A stretch of DNA of 27,731 nucleotides from assembly GCA_937927435.1 (NCBI GenBank), contig CALBDW010000170.1, forward strand, positions 1 to 27,731. Reading direction: 5' to 3'. This document shows, one piece after another, positions 14,770-23,184 of the stretch. This DNA comes from an uncultured Bdellovibrionales bacterium (GTDB taxonomy: Bacteria; Bdellovibrionota; Bdellovibrionia; Bdellovibrionales; JAMPXM01). The position numbers and the translations under genes were made by a program. Position 1 is the first letter of the stretch; each line of letters starts with the position of its first letter. The notes beneath the pieces were generated by a model. It ran no database searches and was not told the origin of the DNA. It saw only the letters and a program-made list of their open reading frames with translations.

Positions 14770-16731
14770 TTATTGGCGGACGGACTCGAGTTCCCGAATC
14801 TGCCCGTTTTTAACGGTCAAAACGGAGAGTGGCCGCAGGAATTCCCGTTCAGAATTAACCGAAAGATATCCTAAAGCGCCGGGGAAGCCTTGGAGTTGCA
14901 TCATTCGATCGCGAACTCCGTTTCGGGAGGTCACACCGGATGCGAGGATTTGGCGTAGAATAAGTGCGGCGTCATAAGACTGGATCTCTGTGAGACCGGG
15001 CTCTTCATCGAATGTCGCTTTGAAGTTCGTCCGGAAAGAAGAGTTCAAGAAAGCCGGATCGTTCGGAAGGAAGCTGTCGACGAAAATCGAGTCTTCCACG
15101 AACTTTTGCCCACGGGTGATGAGAGCGGGACTGTTCCAGATATTCGTTCCGATAAGACGCACTCCACTCACGTTGTTATAAGCGAGCATTGGCGCGATCT
15201 GACCTACGGCTCGAGCACTATCGGGAATGAAGATCGCGTCGAAATCGACGATCGGAGGAAGAAGCTCTTCGGGACTGGGTCCCGACTGGCGAGCCGAACG
15301 TTTCGGATTTTTATCCCTCCAAGCTTTAGCCAGTAGCCTATATTCGTCCGCGCGGTCGTCGATGTAATACGTGCCCACGAGGCGCTGAATGTGGCTGCGG
15401 AAATCCGTTTCCTTCGGGTCGTAAGGCTGAGCACCGTTGATCGATCCGCCGCGAGCGCGGACCTCATCCCAGAAGAGATTCGCAAATTCGATTCCGTAGG
15501 CGTCGTTGGGGAACAAAATGGCGAACCGACGCATGCCCATTTGTCCCATGACGGTCTCGACGATTTTTTGCACCTGCATTTGACTCGTCAGAGCATTGCG
15601 GAAGATGTAATCGCCGGCATGCGTGGCGCCGGCTTTCTGGGTCAGCAAAATCATCGGTACGCCGTACTCTTGTGCCTTCGCGGCTTCGGCCGATGCCGTT
15701 TTCGCTAAGAGACCACCGATGAGAGCGATGACGTTGTCTTCTTGAACAAGGCGATCGACGGCGCGACGGGCGACATCAGGATTTCCTTCGCTATCGATGA
15801 CGGCCAAGCGGAACCCCGACGCCTTACCGAAGACGCCTAAGCCTAGCTGAATTCCCCGAAGCGCTTTTTGTCCGATCGCAGCCTGCCTGCCGGAAAGAGG
15901 GAGAATCACGCCGATCGTGCGAGGGTCAACGCGATGGCGCGAGTCGATTTGTGCGATAAGGCTTCTTGCGCGTTCTGCGAGTTCCGTTTCGGGAGCCATT
16001 TGAACAGCGTCGGAGAGATAGTCGCGCGCTTTTGAATACTGGCGTTGTTCCAACAAAATGGCGCCATAACGGTACTTCGCTTCAGGTCGCAGGAACGTGA
16101 AACGCCTGTTGTCGGCGATCTCACGCAAATCGTTTTCACTCAGGTTGGAATCGACGGCATCCAGAGCACGGACCTTGTAGCGGTCACGTTCCTTCGGGTC
16201 CGGATGGATCTCCGCAAGGCGCACGAGAGCCTCGATCGCGCGCATCGAATCTTTGCGCGCCGTCGCCGACTCGAGAAGGAGTTCCTCAAGCCGAATTTCC
16301 TGCTCGGCGGAGAGATTGGGCATTTTCGCCAAACGGGCGATGGTCTTTTCCGCTTCATCGGTGTTGCCGAAGCGAAGCTGCAAGAGAGCCGCTTTGGCGC
16401 CGGCCTCGAATTCGACGTTACTTTTAACCGGCAGGTTCAAGACTGCGAGATATGAATTGAGCGCTTCTTGGTACTGGCGGGTGCGTTCGTAAAGCTCGCC
16501 CATGCGGAAATACGCTTCGCCGGTCAGGTCGGTTTCGGGGTTTTGTTCAACGAAGCGTTTCAATCTTGCGATCGCTTTGTTCGGATCGCCTTTTTCGGCG
16601 ATGTTCTTCGCGGATTTAAATTCTTCCTTTGCGGGAGGAGGGGCTGCGATCGGTTCGCGTTTAACGGGAGTTGAGGCCGCGCAGGAGCAAACAAAAAGCA
16701 GTAAAACCAGACCAATACACGATTTCTTCAT
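14770..16731 (-). CDS. LpoA/LppC-like lipoprotein: TPR domain plus periplasmic-binding fold
   Basis: The 653-residue product begins with a lipoprotein signal: Lys-Lys, a hydrophobic stretch and a VCSC lipobox, with Cys17 as the lipidated residue. Residues about 35-265 form TPR-like helical pairs (AYFRMGELYERTRQYQEALN, YRYGAILLEQRQYSKARDYL). From about 270 the sequence resembles type 1 periplasmic-binding/LppC domains: IGVILPLSGRQAAIGQKAL, then GGLLAKTASAEAAKAQEYGV and a long C-terminal lobe. This order matches LpoA, the outer-membrane activator of PBP1A, but amino-acid-ABC-type receptors share the second domain. No permease genes are nearby, which favours the LpoA-like reading. It starts 7 bp after dnaJ and is probably the last gene of that transcript. 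The ribosome site is poor, so coupling to dnaJ is likely. Confidence 0.75.
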   Translation of the reverse strand: MKKSCIGLVLLLFVCSCAASTPVKREPIAAPPPAKEEFKSAKNIAEKGDPNKAIARLKRFVEQNPETDLTGEAYFRMGELYERTRQYQEALNSYLAVLNLPVKSNVEFEAGAKAALLQLRFGNTDEAEKTIARLAKMPNLSAEQEIRLEELLLESATARKDSMRAIEALVRLAEIHPDPKERDRYKVRALDAVDSNLSENDLREIADNRRFTFLRPEAKYRYGAILLEQRQYSKARDYLSDAVQMAPETELAERARSLIAQIDSRHRVDPRTIGVILPLSGRQAAIGQKALRGIQLGLGVFGKASGFRLAVIDSEGNPDVARRAVDRLVQEDNVIALIGGLLAKTASAEAAKAQEYGVPMILLTQKAGATHAGDYIFRNALTSQMQVQKIVETVMGQMGMRRFAILFPNDAYGIEFANLFWDEVRARGGSINGAQPYDPKETDFRSHIQRLVGTYYIDDRADEYRLLAKAWRDKNPKRSARQSGPSPEELLPPIVDFDAIFIPDSARAVGQIAPMLAYNNVSGVRLIGTNIWNSPALITRGQKFVEDSIFVDSFLPNDPAFLNSSFRTNFKATFDEEPGLTEIQSYDAALILRQILASGVTSRNGVRDRMMQLQGFPGALGYLSVNSEREFLRPLSVLTVKNGQIRELESVRQ

Positions 16732-16738
16732 GTAGTGA

Positions 16739-17764
16739 TCATTTCTTGGATTTGAGGATTCTGTCCACTTTCTCTTGGTAGGCCTTGATCAAAGGACTGG
16801 GTCGCAAAGTGCTGGCGAAGCGCTTCAAGAGTTCACGTTGCTCTTCTGTCACCTCTCTCGGCACATCGATGATCACGCGGACCAGCATATCGCCCGCGCC
16901 TGGGCCATTTACCGAGGCGAAACCTTTCCCTTTCAACCGGAACATTTGTCCTGAGGGTGTCCCGGGTGGGATTTTTAAAGACGCTTTGCCGGTTAGCGTC
17001 GGTATTTCGACCGTGGTTCCGAGAACCGCGTCGATGTAGGTGAGGGGTAAGTCCATGTGGATGTCGTTTTCGACGCGTTTAAACAGCGGGTGCTCTTGGA
17101 TGTTGACGATCACATAGAGATCGCCGGGCGTTCCGCCACTGGGTGGCGTATCGCCTTCACCCCTGAGCTTAAGTCTTTGTCCCGTTTTGACGCCGGCCGG
17201 GACCGTAACCGCAAGTATAGCTGTTTCCTCTTTACCGCCTCGATGACGAATGAAGCTGATCGTTTTTTCCGTGCCTGTTGCCGCTTCTTCGAAAGTGATG
17301 TTGAGGGTGTAGCGCAAGTCGGCGCCGCGAGCGCGTGTGCCGGGGCGGGGACCGGTTCCGGCCGTTCGGCCCGCTCGTCCACCGAAGAAATCGCTGAAAA
17401 TATCGCCGAAAATATCTTGGAAATTGTCGGCGGCTCCCGCTCCACCAAAGCCGAAACCCTCAAAAGCGCGTCCGAATCCGAAATCACCGGCTCCGCCCGG
17501 TCTGAAGCCCTCAAAAGGATTGGCGCCGGGGCGGAAACCTTGCGCACCCATATGTCCGAATTGGTCGTAGGCCTGGCGTTTTTGCGGATCGGAAAGAACT
17601 TCGTAGGCCTCGTTGATCTCTTTGAAGCGTTCCTCGGCTTTTTTGTCTCCGGGGTTTTTGTCCGGATGGTACTTCATCGCGAGTTTGCGGAACGCCTTTT
17701 TTAATTCATCCGCAGACGCCGAGCGAGGCACACCCAGAATTTCATAGTAGTCCTTTTTCGCCAA
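16739..17764 (-). CDS. DnaJ-family co-chaperone without zinc finger (class B, CbpA-like)
   Basis: This J-domain co-chaperone stimulates the ATPase of DnaK and hands over substrates. The 341-residue product has an N-terminal J domain (1-70) with the HPD motif in KYHPDKNPG. A Gly/Phe-rich region (about 72-150) and two beta-rich C-terminal substrate domains follow (TFEEAATGTEKTI, PPGTPSGQMFRLKGKG), then a short dimerisation tail. The four CxxCxGxG repeats of class A DnaJ are absent, so it is class B, like CbpA. The start codon is TTG at 17762-17764. That start gives the canonical AKKDYYEILGV opening, and GAGGTGAG lies just upstream. It follows grpE by 26 bp. dnaK is not in the window. Confidence 0.92.
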   Translation of the reverse strand: MAKKDYYEILGVPRSASADELKKAFRKLAMKYHPDKNPGDKKAEERFKEINEAYEVLSDPQKRQAYDQFGHMGAQGFRPGANPFEGFRPGGAGDFGFGRAFEGFGFGGAGAADNFQDIFGDIFSDFFGGRAGRTAGTGPRPGTRARGADLRYTLNITFEEAATGTEKTISFIRHRGGKEETAILAVTVPAGVKTGQRLKLRGEGDTPPSGGTPGDLYVIVNIQEHPLFKRVENDIHMDLPLTYIDAVLGTTVEIPTLTGKASLKIPPGTPSGQMFRLKGKGFASVNGPGAGDMLVRVIIDVPREVTEEQRELLKRFASTLRPSPLIKAYQEKVDRILKSKK

Positions 17765-17790
17765 AGCTCACCTCGACGTCTTCAATTATC

Positions 17791-18351
17791 TCATTGAGAC
17801 TTTTCTTTCGCGACGATGACTTGCCCCGGGCGAATCAAACGGTCGTGAAGCTTGTACGGCTTCTTGAACACCTTCACGATCGTACCCGGCGGCACATCAT
17901 TGGTTTCCTCGCTGCCGAGCGCTTCATGAATTGACGGATCGAACTTTTGACCCTCCGACGCCGCCTCGCTCACGCCGTGGCGTTGCAGGACATTCTTCAA
18001 TTCGGTCGCGGTCATTTCGACGCCTTTACGGAAGTTGGCGAACGTTTCGGGCGTAACTTCGGTCGCCAGAGCCATTTCGAAAATATCGAGAACGCCCAGC
18101 AAGTCGACGATCAGCCGTTCGGCGCCGTATTTGCGCAAATCACTGCGCTCTTTCGCCACTTGCCTTTTGTAATTTTCGAATTCAGCCAAAAGATAAAGGT
18201 ACTCATTTTTGTACTTTTGCGCTTCGGCTTTGGCTTCCTCGACGGGATCGACAGAGGGCTCTTTCCCCTCGTCACCTAAACGTTGGGGCTCCGTGCCTTT
18301 ATCGGGGCCGTTTCCGCTTGGTTGATTTTGGGGTTTTTCGTTCTCACTCAT
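17791..18351 (-). CDS. grpE: Nucleotide exchange factor GrpE
   Basis: GrpE releases ADP from DnaK and acts as a thermosensor of the chaperone cycle. The 186-residue product has a disordered polar N-terminus (1-40) and a long coiled coil (about 42-95, with EFENYKRQVAKER). The C-terminal beta domain has the family pattern GQKFDPSIHEALG, then PPGTIVKVFKKPYKLHDRLI and RPGQVIVAK. The ATG at 18349-18351 has GGGAG 6 nt upstream. A promoter-like site overlapping the hemW stop stands in front of it, so grpE and dnaJ can probably be induced independently of hemW. Confidence 0.96.
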   Translation of the reverse strand: MSENEKPQNQPSGNGPDKGTEPQRLGDEGKEPSVDPVEEAKAEAQKYKNEYLYLLAEFENYKRQVAKERSDLRKYGAERLIVDLLGVLDIFEMALATEVTPETFANFRKGVEMTATELKNVLQRHGVSEAASEGQKFDPSIHEALGSEETNDVPPGTIVKVFKKPYKLHDRLIRPGQVIVAKEKSQ

Positions 18352-18395
18352 TTATCGCTCCCATTCGATAGTTCGAGGAATTTTGTGCCTTCTCA

Positions 18396-18423
18396 ATTAT
18401 GGGGTCGCAAAACGGTATGTCAA
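18396..18423 (-). promoter_or_regulatory. Mixed sigma-70 / sigma-32-like promoter for grpE-dnaJ
   Basis: On the minus strand TTGACA (plus 18418-18423), a 16-bp spacer and CATAAT (plus 18396-18401) match the housekeeping consensus 6/6 and 5/6. The same sequence reads TTGACA, 13 bp, CCCCATAAT (plus 18396-18404), which is close to the heat-shock sigma-32 pattern TTGAAA-N13-CCCCAT. The -35 box overlaps the TGA stop of hemW. A start near 18388 leaves a 37-nt leader before grpE. No CIRCE element was seen. Confidence 0.6.
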
Positions 18424-19643
18424 TTTGTCGAAGTTGGCCGATTTTCCGGCAAATCCTCCCTCAGGAACGTGAGTCTTTCGAAAACCACGTTGGCGAGAGC
18501 CCGGCCCTTGGCAGTGAGAGCCCAGCCCGCGGGCGTGCGGAAAACGAGATGCTCGGCCTCCAAAGCTTGAAGTTCTTTGGTGACCGCCCACTCGGTCGCT
18601 TCCCCGAACTTTAGACGCAAGGCGTTCATCTCTAGCCCGCGTACGAGACGCAGGGATGTGTGACAAAAGTCCGTCAAAGATTGGTGCTTTTCTAAAAACT
18701 CGCGTTCGTGTTCGGGCAGGTCTCTCACGAAGCTCCAGGACGGGCGGTTCCACGATTTAATCTCGCGTTCGTATGCGGTAAGGGAAGGCGCGTTCCAAAA
18801 TCGTAATCCCCAAGGAGCGGTTGAATCGACTGTGCTTGAAAATCCCGGCGGGAAATAGCTATGAGCGCCAGCTCCCAGACCCCAGTAAGCCTGGTCCGTC
18901 CAATAGAGCATATTATGCTTCGACTCCGACCCCGGCTTTGCGTAGCTCGAGATTTCATAACGGAGGATTCCTTTTTTTTCGAGCTCGGTCTCGATCAAGT
19001 CGAACATCATAACTTGCTCTTCATCGGGTGCCCGTCCGATTGACATGGGATGACCGTTCGGAACCGTGAGGCAATAAGCGCTCAAGTGGGACGGTTCGAA
19101 TGACAAGGCCGTCACGACGTCGGCGCGAAGCTCTTCAAGAGTTTGTGTCGGAAGCGCAAAGAGCAAATCAAACGAGTAATTGACTCCGTTTTTCTTTAGA
19201 AGCGTGAGGAGTTTAACCGTGTCTTCGGCCGTGTGCTTTCGTCCAGCTATTTTCAAGAGACGTGAATTGAAGGTCTGTGCGCCGACGCTGTAACGGTTAA
19301 AACCGGTGCGTTTATACTCGTCCAGCCTCGACTGATCGACTGTTGCGGGATCGATCTCGATGGACATTTCCGCGTCGTCTTTGATACGGAAGCCCGCCTT
19401 TGCAAGTTCGTCAAGAATCGCTAGAATGAAACGTGGTTCGAAAAGACTCGGAGTTCCCCCGCCGAAGTAAACGGTGTCGAGGTCTTTCACGGGAATGTCC
19501 GATGATCTGAGCCGAATCTCGGATGCGAGAAGCTCGACGTACTTTTCCGGAGGCATGATTTTGCCGTACTCGTACTTCGTGAAATCGCAGTAAGGGCAGA
19601 TCTGCAGGCAATAGGGAATGTGAATATAAACACCAAACTTCAT
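18420..19643 (-). CDS. hemW: HemW-type radical SAM heme chaperone
   Basis: HemW is a radical SAM protein related to oxygen-independent coproporphyrinogen oxidase; it binds heme and is thought to insert it into respiratory proteins. From ATG 19641-19643 the product is 407 residues. It shows the C-x3-C-x2-C cluster motif CLQICPYC (Cys12, 16, 19) followed by DF. It also has the GGGTPSL SAM-binding segment, the HLSAYCLTVPNG block and the HNMLYW motif, which matches the HNxxYW heme-binding signature that separates HemW from true HemN. A longer in-frame reading to 19910 is rejected because it runs antisense through the M16 gene and its opening is unlike the family. No clear Shine-Dalgarno sequence is seen. 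The start lies 10 bp from the start of the divergent peptidase gene. Confidence 0.9.
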   Translation of the reverse strand: MKFGVYIHIPYCLQICPYCDFTKYEYGKIMPPEKYVELLASEIRLRSSDIPVKDLDTVYFGGGTPSLFEPRFILAILDELAKAGFRIKDDAEMSIEIDPATVDQSRLDEYKRTGFNRYSVGAQTFNSRLLKIAGRKHTAEDTVKLLTLLKKNGVNYSFDLLFALPTQTLEELRADVVTALSFEPSHLSAYCLTVPNGHPMSIGRAPDEEQVMMFDLIETELEKKGILRYEISSYAKPGSESKHNMLYWTDQAYWGLGAGAHSYFPPGFSSTVDSTAPWGLRFWNAPSLTAYEREIKSWNRPSWSFVRDLPEHEREFLEKHQSLTDFCHTSLRLVRGLEMNALRLKFGEATEWAVTKELQALEAEHLVFRTPAGWALTAKGRALANVVFERLTFLREDLPENRPTSTN

Positions 19644-19653
19644 GGAGCGCACG

Positions 19654-22359
19654 ATGTCCATAAATAGAGCCGCGCCAGAAAAAAAACCTTCTACAAAAAC
19701 CGATTCGCGCGGCGCGATCGCCACGGTTAAGGCGGCCGCGAAGAGCGGTTTGATCAAGCGGAAAAAACTCGCGAACGGCCTTTCCGTGCTACTGATTGAA
19801 GACCACAAATCCCCCGTCGTGTCAGTACAAATGTGGGTCAAGACGGGTTCAGCCGATGAAAGAAAGGGTGAAGAAGGCATCAGCCACTTTATCGAGCACC
19901 TCGTTTTCAAAGGAACGCAACGCTACGGCGTCGGGGAGATCGCATCGACAGTCGAGGCATCAGGCGGTGAGCTGAACGCCTATACGTCGTTTGACCAAAC
20001 CGTGTTTTACGTGAACATCTCCAAAGAGTTCAGTGACGTCGCGCTCGATGTCATCAGCGAGATGATGGGATTCCCCCGGTTCGAAAGCGTCGAAATCGAC
20101 AATGAGCGCGAGGTCGTCATTGAGGAGATCAAGCGTTCGAATGACAGTCCGGGACGGCAAGCGAGCCGGCTGCTCTTTTCCACGGTCTATAAGAACCATC
20201 CTTATCGCATTCCCGTCATCGGTTACGACCGCATTATCCGGAAAGTCAGCCGTAAAGTTCTGGTCGATTATTACCGGAGTCGGTATGTGCCGTCGAACAT
20301 GCACCTGGTGGTCGCGGGCGACTTCGACATGAAAGAAATGACGAAAAAAGTCGAAACCGCGTTCGGACGTCTTGAGCCATTTAAACTCCGCAAGGTGAAG
20401 CGTCCGAAAGAGCCGACGCAAACCAGCCCACGCGTCAGGGTGAAGCAGGCTCCGTTTGAGGAGGCGCACTTTCACGTCGCGTGGAGGATTCCGGGGGCGA
20501 GCCATAAAGACATTGCGGCGCTAGATGTGCTGGCGCTGATACTGGGGCAGGGCGAAAGCTCGCGGTTGGTCCAAAAACTGCGCTTGGAAAAAGCGCTGAC
20601 GAACTCGATCGGCGCGGGCACGTTCACGCCGAAAGAGACAGGTCTGTTCACGGTCTCTGCGACTCTGAACGCGGAACAGACTGAGAACGCGTTCGAAGCG
20701 TTGAAAATGGAATTGCTCCGCATTGTGGCCGAGCCGCCGACGGCGGAGGAATTGAAAAAGGCGATCGTTAATCTCGAAAGCGAAGAGTTTTATTCGATGG
20801 AAACCGTCGAGGGAATGGCCCGCAAGGCTGGAAGCCTGGAGAACTTGATGGGCGACTATGCGTACTTCGAAAAGTTCATGAAGCAAGTCTACGCTTTGAA
20901 GCCCGAAGACGTGCAAAAGGTGGCGCGGAAGTATCTCGCGGCTAAATCCATGACGGTCGTCATGATGACCCCGCGGAATGAAAAAGAAATCGCGCGCAAG
21001 CTTCGGGCTTGGACGCAGCGTTATGAAAAGGAGTTTGAGGCGGCCAAGAAGGTGAAAGTGAAACCGGAAAAGCCGCCCGCTCTTAAGAAAGTGAAGAGCT
21101 CGTTGAAAAGCGGGGGAGTTGCGGCGGCGGCGATCGAGAAGCATCAGCTCCCGAGCGGCACGACCGTGATCTTCCGTGAGAGCTGGGCGACACCTGTTTT
21201 CAGCGCGAAGGCCGCATTGCTCGGAGGGTTGCGGGCTGAAAACGGTTTGAATTCCGGCGTGACTGAGCTCCTTTCGCGCGTTTGGACGAGCGGTACCAAA
21301 ACGTTAAGCGAGGCCGATATCGCGCGCAAGATCGAAGCGATCGCCGGCTCTATCAGCGCTTTCGGTGGAAGAAACTCCGTTGGCCTTTCGATGCAGTCCA
21401 TTTCGCCGTTTGAGGACGACGCCTTGAATTTGTTTGAGGACGTGCTGACGAATCCGGTCTTCAGCGAAGCCGCGATCGAAAGGGAAAAGGCGGTGATGAT
21501 CGAAACGATCCGCGCGCGTGAGGACAATCCCGCCCAGGTCGTCTCTCACCTTTTCGCCGAAACGATGTTCGACGGGCACCCCTATGCGCGCGATATTTAC
21601 GGAACCCGGGAATCGGTTCAAAAGCTCACGTGCGACGATGTCGTTTCGCACTTCGGACGCATGATGGGGGCGCGGAACCTGACGGTCACCGTGACGGGCT
21701 CAATCGATAAAAACAAGTGGTTGAAACGGCTTGAAGAGGCGACTTCACGCCTTCCCAAGGGAGAGCCGTTTAAAACGAAGTTCGAGCACGAGGGGCCGAG
21801 AGAAGAAGTTCGGCGGTTCAAGGAACTGTCGCGTGAGCAGACCCACATTATCGTAGGCTATAAGGGGCTCACGCTCGACGACCGTAAGCGGTACATTCTT
21901 CAGATCATTCAATCCGTTCTGGCGGGCCAAGGGGGGCGCCTCTTCATTGAGCTCCGAGATAAGGCGTCGCTCGCCTATTCCGTTGCGCCGGTGCGCATGG
22001 AAGGGCTCGATACGGGATACTTCGGCGCTTATATCGGGTGTTCACCGCAAAAGGGCGCGAAAGCGATCGAGATGATGGAAGCGGAATTCCGGAAGCTGGT
22101 CGACCAGAACGTGAGTGACGCCGAACTTGACCGCGCGAAACGCTACTTGATCGGACGGCATGATATCGACTTGCAGAGAAGCTCCGCGATTTGCTCGGCG
22201 ATTCTATTCAACGAAATTTATGGAATTCCGAGCGAGGAGGTCTTTCAGTATGCGGAGAACCTGCGGGATATCAGCGCCCGCGACGTACGTGAGGTCGCCG
22301 AGGAGGTCTTCTCAAGGCCGAGGGTGATCTGCGCCGTCGGTCCGTCCTGCCCTTGGTAA
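19654..22359 (+). CDS. M16-family zinc metallopeptidase, two-half protein
   Basis: This is a pitrilysin/insulinase-type (M16) metallopeptidase, which degrades peptides inside a clam-like chamber. From ATG 19654 the product is 901 residues with two homologous halves. The N-terminal half holds the inverted zinc motif HFIEH (His78, Glu81, His82) in GISHFIEHLVFKGTQ, and the downstream acidic block NEREVVIEEI supplies the third ligand. The C-terminal half (from about 494, KHQLPSGTTVIF) lacks HxxEH; its equivalent reads GVTELLSRVW, so it is the non-catalytic partner domain. No signal peptide is visible. A Lys/Pro-rich linker (about 455-490) joins the halves. GGAG at 19644-19647 supports start 19654; an in-frame ATG at 19642 would overlap the hemW start codon. 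Confidence 0.9.
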   Translation: MSINRAAPEKKPSTKTDSRGAIATVKAAAKSGLIKRKKLANGLSVLLIEDHKSPVVSVQMWVKTGSADERKGEEGISHFIEHLVFKGTQRYGVGEIASTVEASGGELNAYTSFDQTVFYVNISKEFSDVALDVISEMMGFPRFESVEIDNEREVVIEEIKRSNDSPGRQASRLLFSTVYKNHPYRIPVIGYDRIIRKVSRKVLVDYYRSRYVPSNMHLVVAGDFDMKEMTKKVETAFGRLEPFKLRKVKRPKEPTQTSPRVRVKQAPFEEAHFHVAWRIPGASHKDIAALDVLALILGQGESSRLVQKLRLEKALTNSIGAGTFTPKETGLFTVSATLNAEQTENAFEALKMELLRIVAEPPTAEELKKAIVNLESEEFYSMETVEGMARKAGSLENLMGDYAYFEKFMKQVYALKPEDVQKVARKYLAAKSMTVVMMTPRNEKEIARKLRAWTQRYEKEFEAAKKVKVKPEKPPALKKVKSSLKSGGVAAAAIEKHQLPSGTTVIFRESWATPVFSAKAALLGGLRAENGLNSGVTELLSRVWTSGTKTLSEADIARKIEAIAGSISAFGGRNSVGLSMQSISPFEDDALNLFEDVLTNPVFSEAAIEREKAVMIETIRAREDNPAQVVSHLFAETMFDGHPYARDIYGTRESVQKLTCDDVVSHFGRMMGARNLTVTVTGSIDKNKWLKRLEEATSRLPKGEPFKTKFEHEGPREEVRRFKELSREQTHIIVGYKGLTLDDRKRYILQIIQSVLAGQGGRLFIELRDKASLAYSVAPVRMEGLDTGYFGAYIGCSPQKGAKAIEMMEAEFRKLVDQNVSDAELDRAKRYLIGRHDIDLQRSSAICSAILFNEIYGIPSEEVFQYAENLRDISARDVREVAEEVFSRPRVICAVGPSCPW

Positions 22360-22378
22360 AAAGTGCAAATGTCTCGAA

Positions 22379-22409
22379 ACGAGCCATGGTAGCGGCTTTC
22401 CGGGCTCGT
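22379..22409 (+). terminator. Weak hairpin terminator after the M16 gene
   Basis: ACGAGCC (22379-22385) pairs with GGCTCGT (22403-22409) 20 bp after the peptidase stop. The following bases (cttaggg) are not a T-run, so it would be weak or Rho-assisted. Confidence 0.35.
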
Positions 22410-22442
22410 CTTAGGGCCAGTAATTCGCGCTTTGCGGCGATT

Positions 22443-22508
22443 TTGCGTGCAAGATTCCGATCTTTGCTAAAATGAATTTATGGACCCGTGGAGCCAGGCG
22501 GGGTCCAT
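22443..22508 (+). promoter_or_regulatory. Promoter-like site followed by a hairpin at the predicted mRNA start
   Basis: TAAAAT (22468-22473) is a fair -10 box; TTGCGT (22443-22448) is a poor -35 at 19 bp. The expected start near 22480 coincides with a perfect hairpin, ATGGACCC (22480-22487) with GGGTCCAT (22501-22508). The Shine-Dalgarno sequence AGGAAGG (22511-22517) comes straight after it. Confidence 0.4.
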
Positions 22509-22519
22509 GAAGGAAGGAT

Positions 22520-23149
22520 ATGGGTCTGAACGACCATAACTCGTCTTCACCCCTTTTGGTATCTTCACGCGAAGCCTTTGAACAAATTGTATCGGATGCG
22601 TTTGAGCGCCGGAAACTGAAGACATTTCCGCTCGTCAAAACGTATCTCGTTGATCTATTGGAAGCGTACATTCCAACAGAAAACCTGTTCGATGACATGG
22701 ATTCATCTGGCCGTCGCGTGCGTGAGACGTTAGCTGAAACCTTCTTGCGGGCGCAGAACGCCGACCTCCTGACAAGGATCGAGCTCCTCAAGAAGCTCGC
22801 GGAAAGATCGCTTTATATCAGCGGCTTCTTCGGCGACAGCCTGCAGCGCAAGCTCATCGATGTGGATTACTATGCCGGAATGGGCGCCACGGCTTATGCG
22901 GCTCTCTCAGATTGTGTGCGTGAGGATACGTCCGCACGCATATATCGCGAGGTGGGTCAGCGCTTTTACGAATTCGTCGATCTGTTGACCGATATCAGCA
23001 ATCAGGCCCAGTTGACGGATGAGAACAATATTCTGCGGCTTTACGAAGTTTATGCGCGGACGGGATCGGACGTGGCGAGGGAGCGCCTGATCTCGAAGGG
23101 CTTGATCGCAGTTCCAAGGACGAATCTGCCTTTCAAAAAGCAGCAGTGA
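22520..23149 (+). CDS. Unnamed cytoplasmic, mostly helical protein
   Basis: I do not recognise a named family. The 209-residue product has no signal peptide or membrane helix and looks almost wholly alpha-helical. The most distinctive stretch is SLYISGFFGDSLQRKLIDVD followed by YYAGMGATAYAALSD (about residues 95-130). A helical segment with REVGQRFYEFVDLLTDIS comes next, then an Asn/Glu turn and RLYEVYARTGSDVARERL. Such patterned aromatic residues suggest a conserved fold rather than a spurious frame. AGGAAGG is well placed before ATG 22520. It lies 35 bp upstream of tatB in the same direction and probably shares its transcript. Association with Tat is only positional. Confidence 0.75.
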   Translation: MGLNDHNSSSPLLVSSREAFEQIVSDAFERRKLKTFPLVKTYLVDLLEAYIPTENLFDDMDSSGRRVRETLAETFLRAQNADLLTRIELLKKLAERSLYISGFFGDSLQRKLIDVDYYAGMGATAYAALSDCVREDTSARIYREVGQRFYEFVDLLTDISNQAQLTDENNILRLYEVYARTGSDVARERLISKGLIAVPRTNLPFKKQQ

Positions 23150-23184
23150 TAGACAGACATTCGGGCAACGGCTAGACTGGCGCC

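Noticed and set aside
19644..19910. N-terminal extension of hemW by 89 codons
   Set aside because: It overlaps the M16 coding region on the other strand and does not resemble HemW; family members begin near the HIPYC motif.
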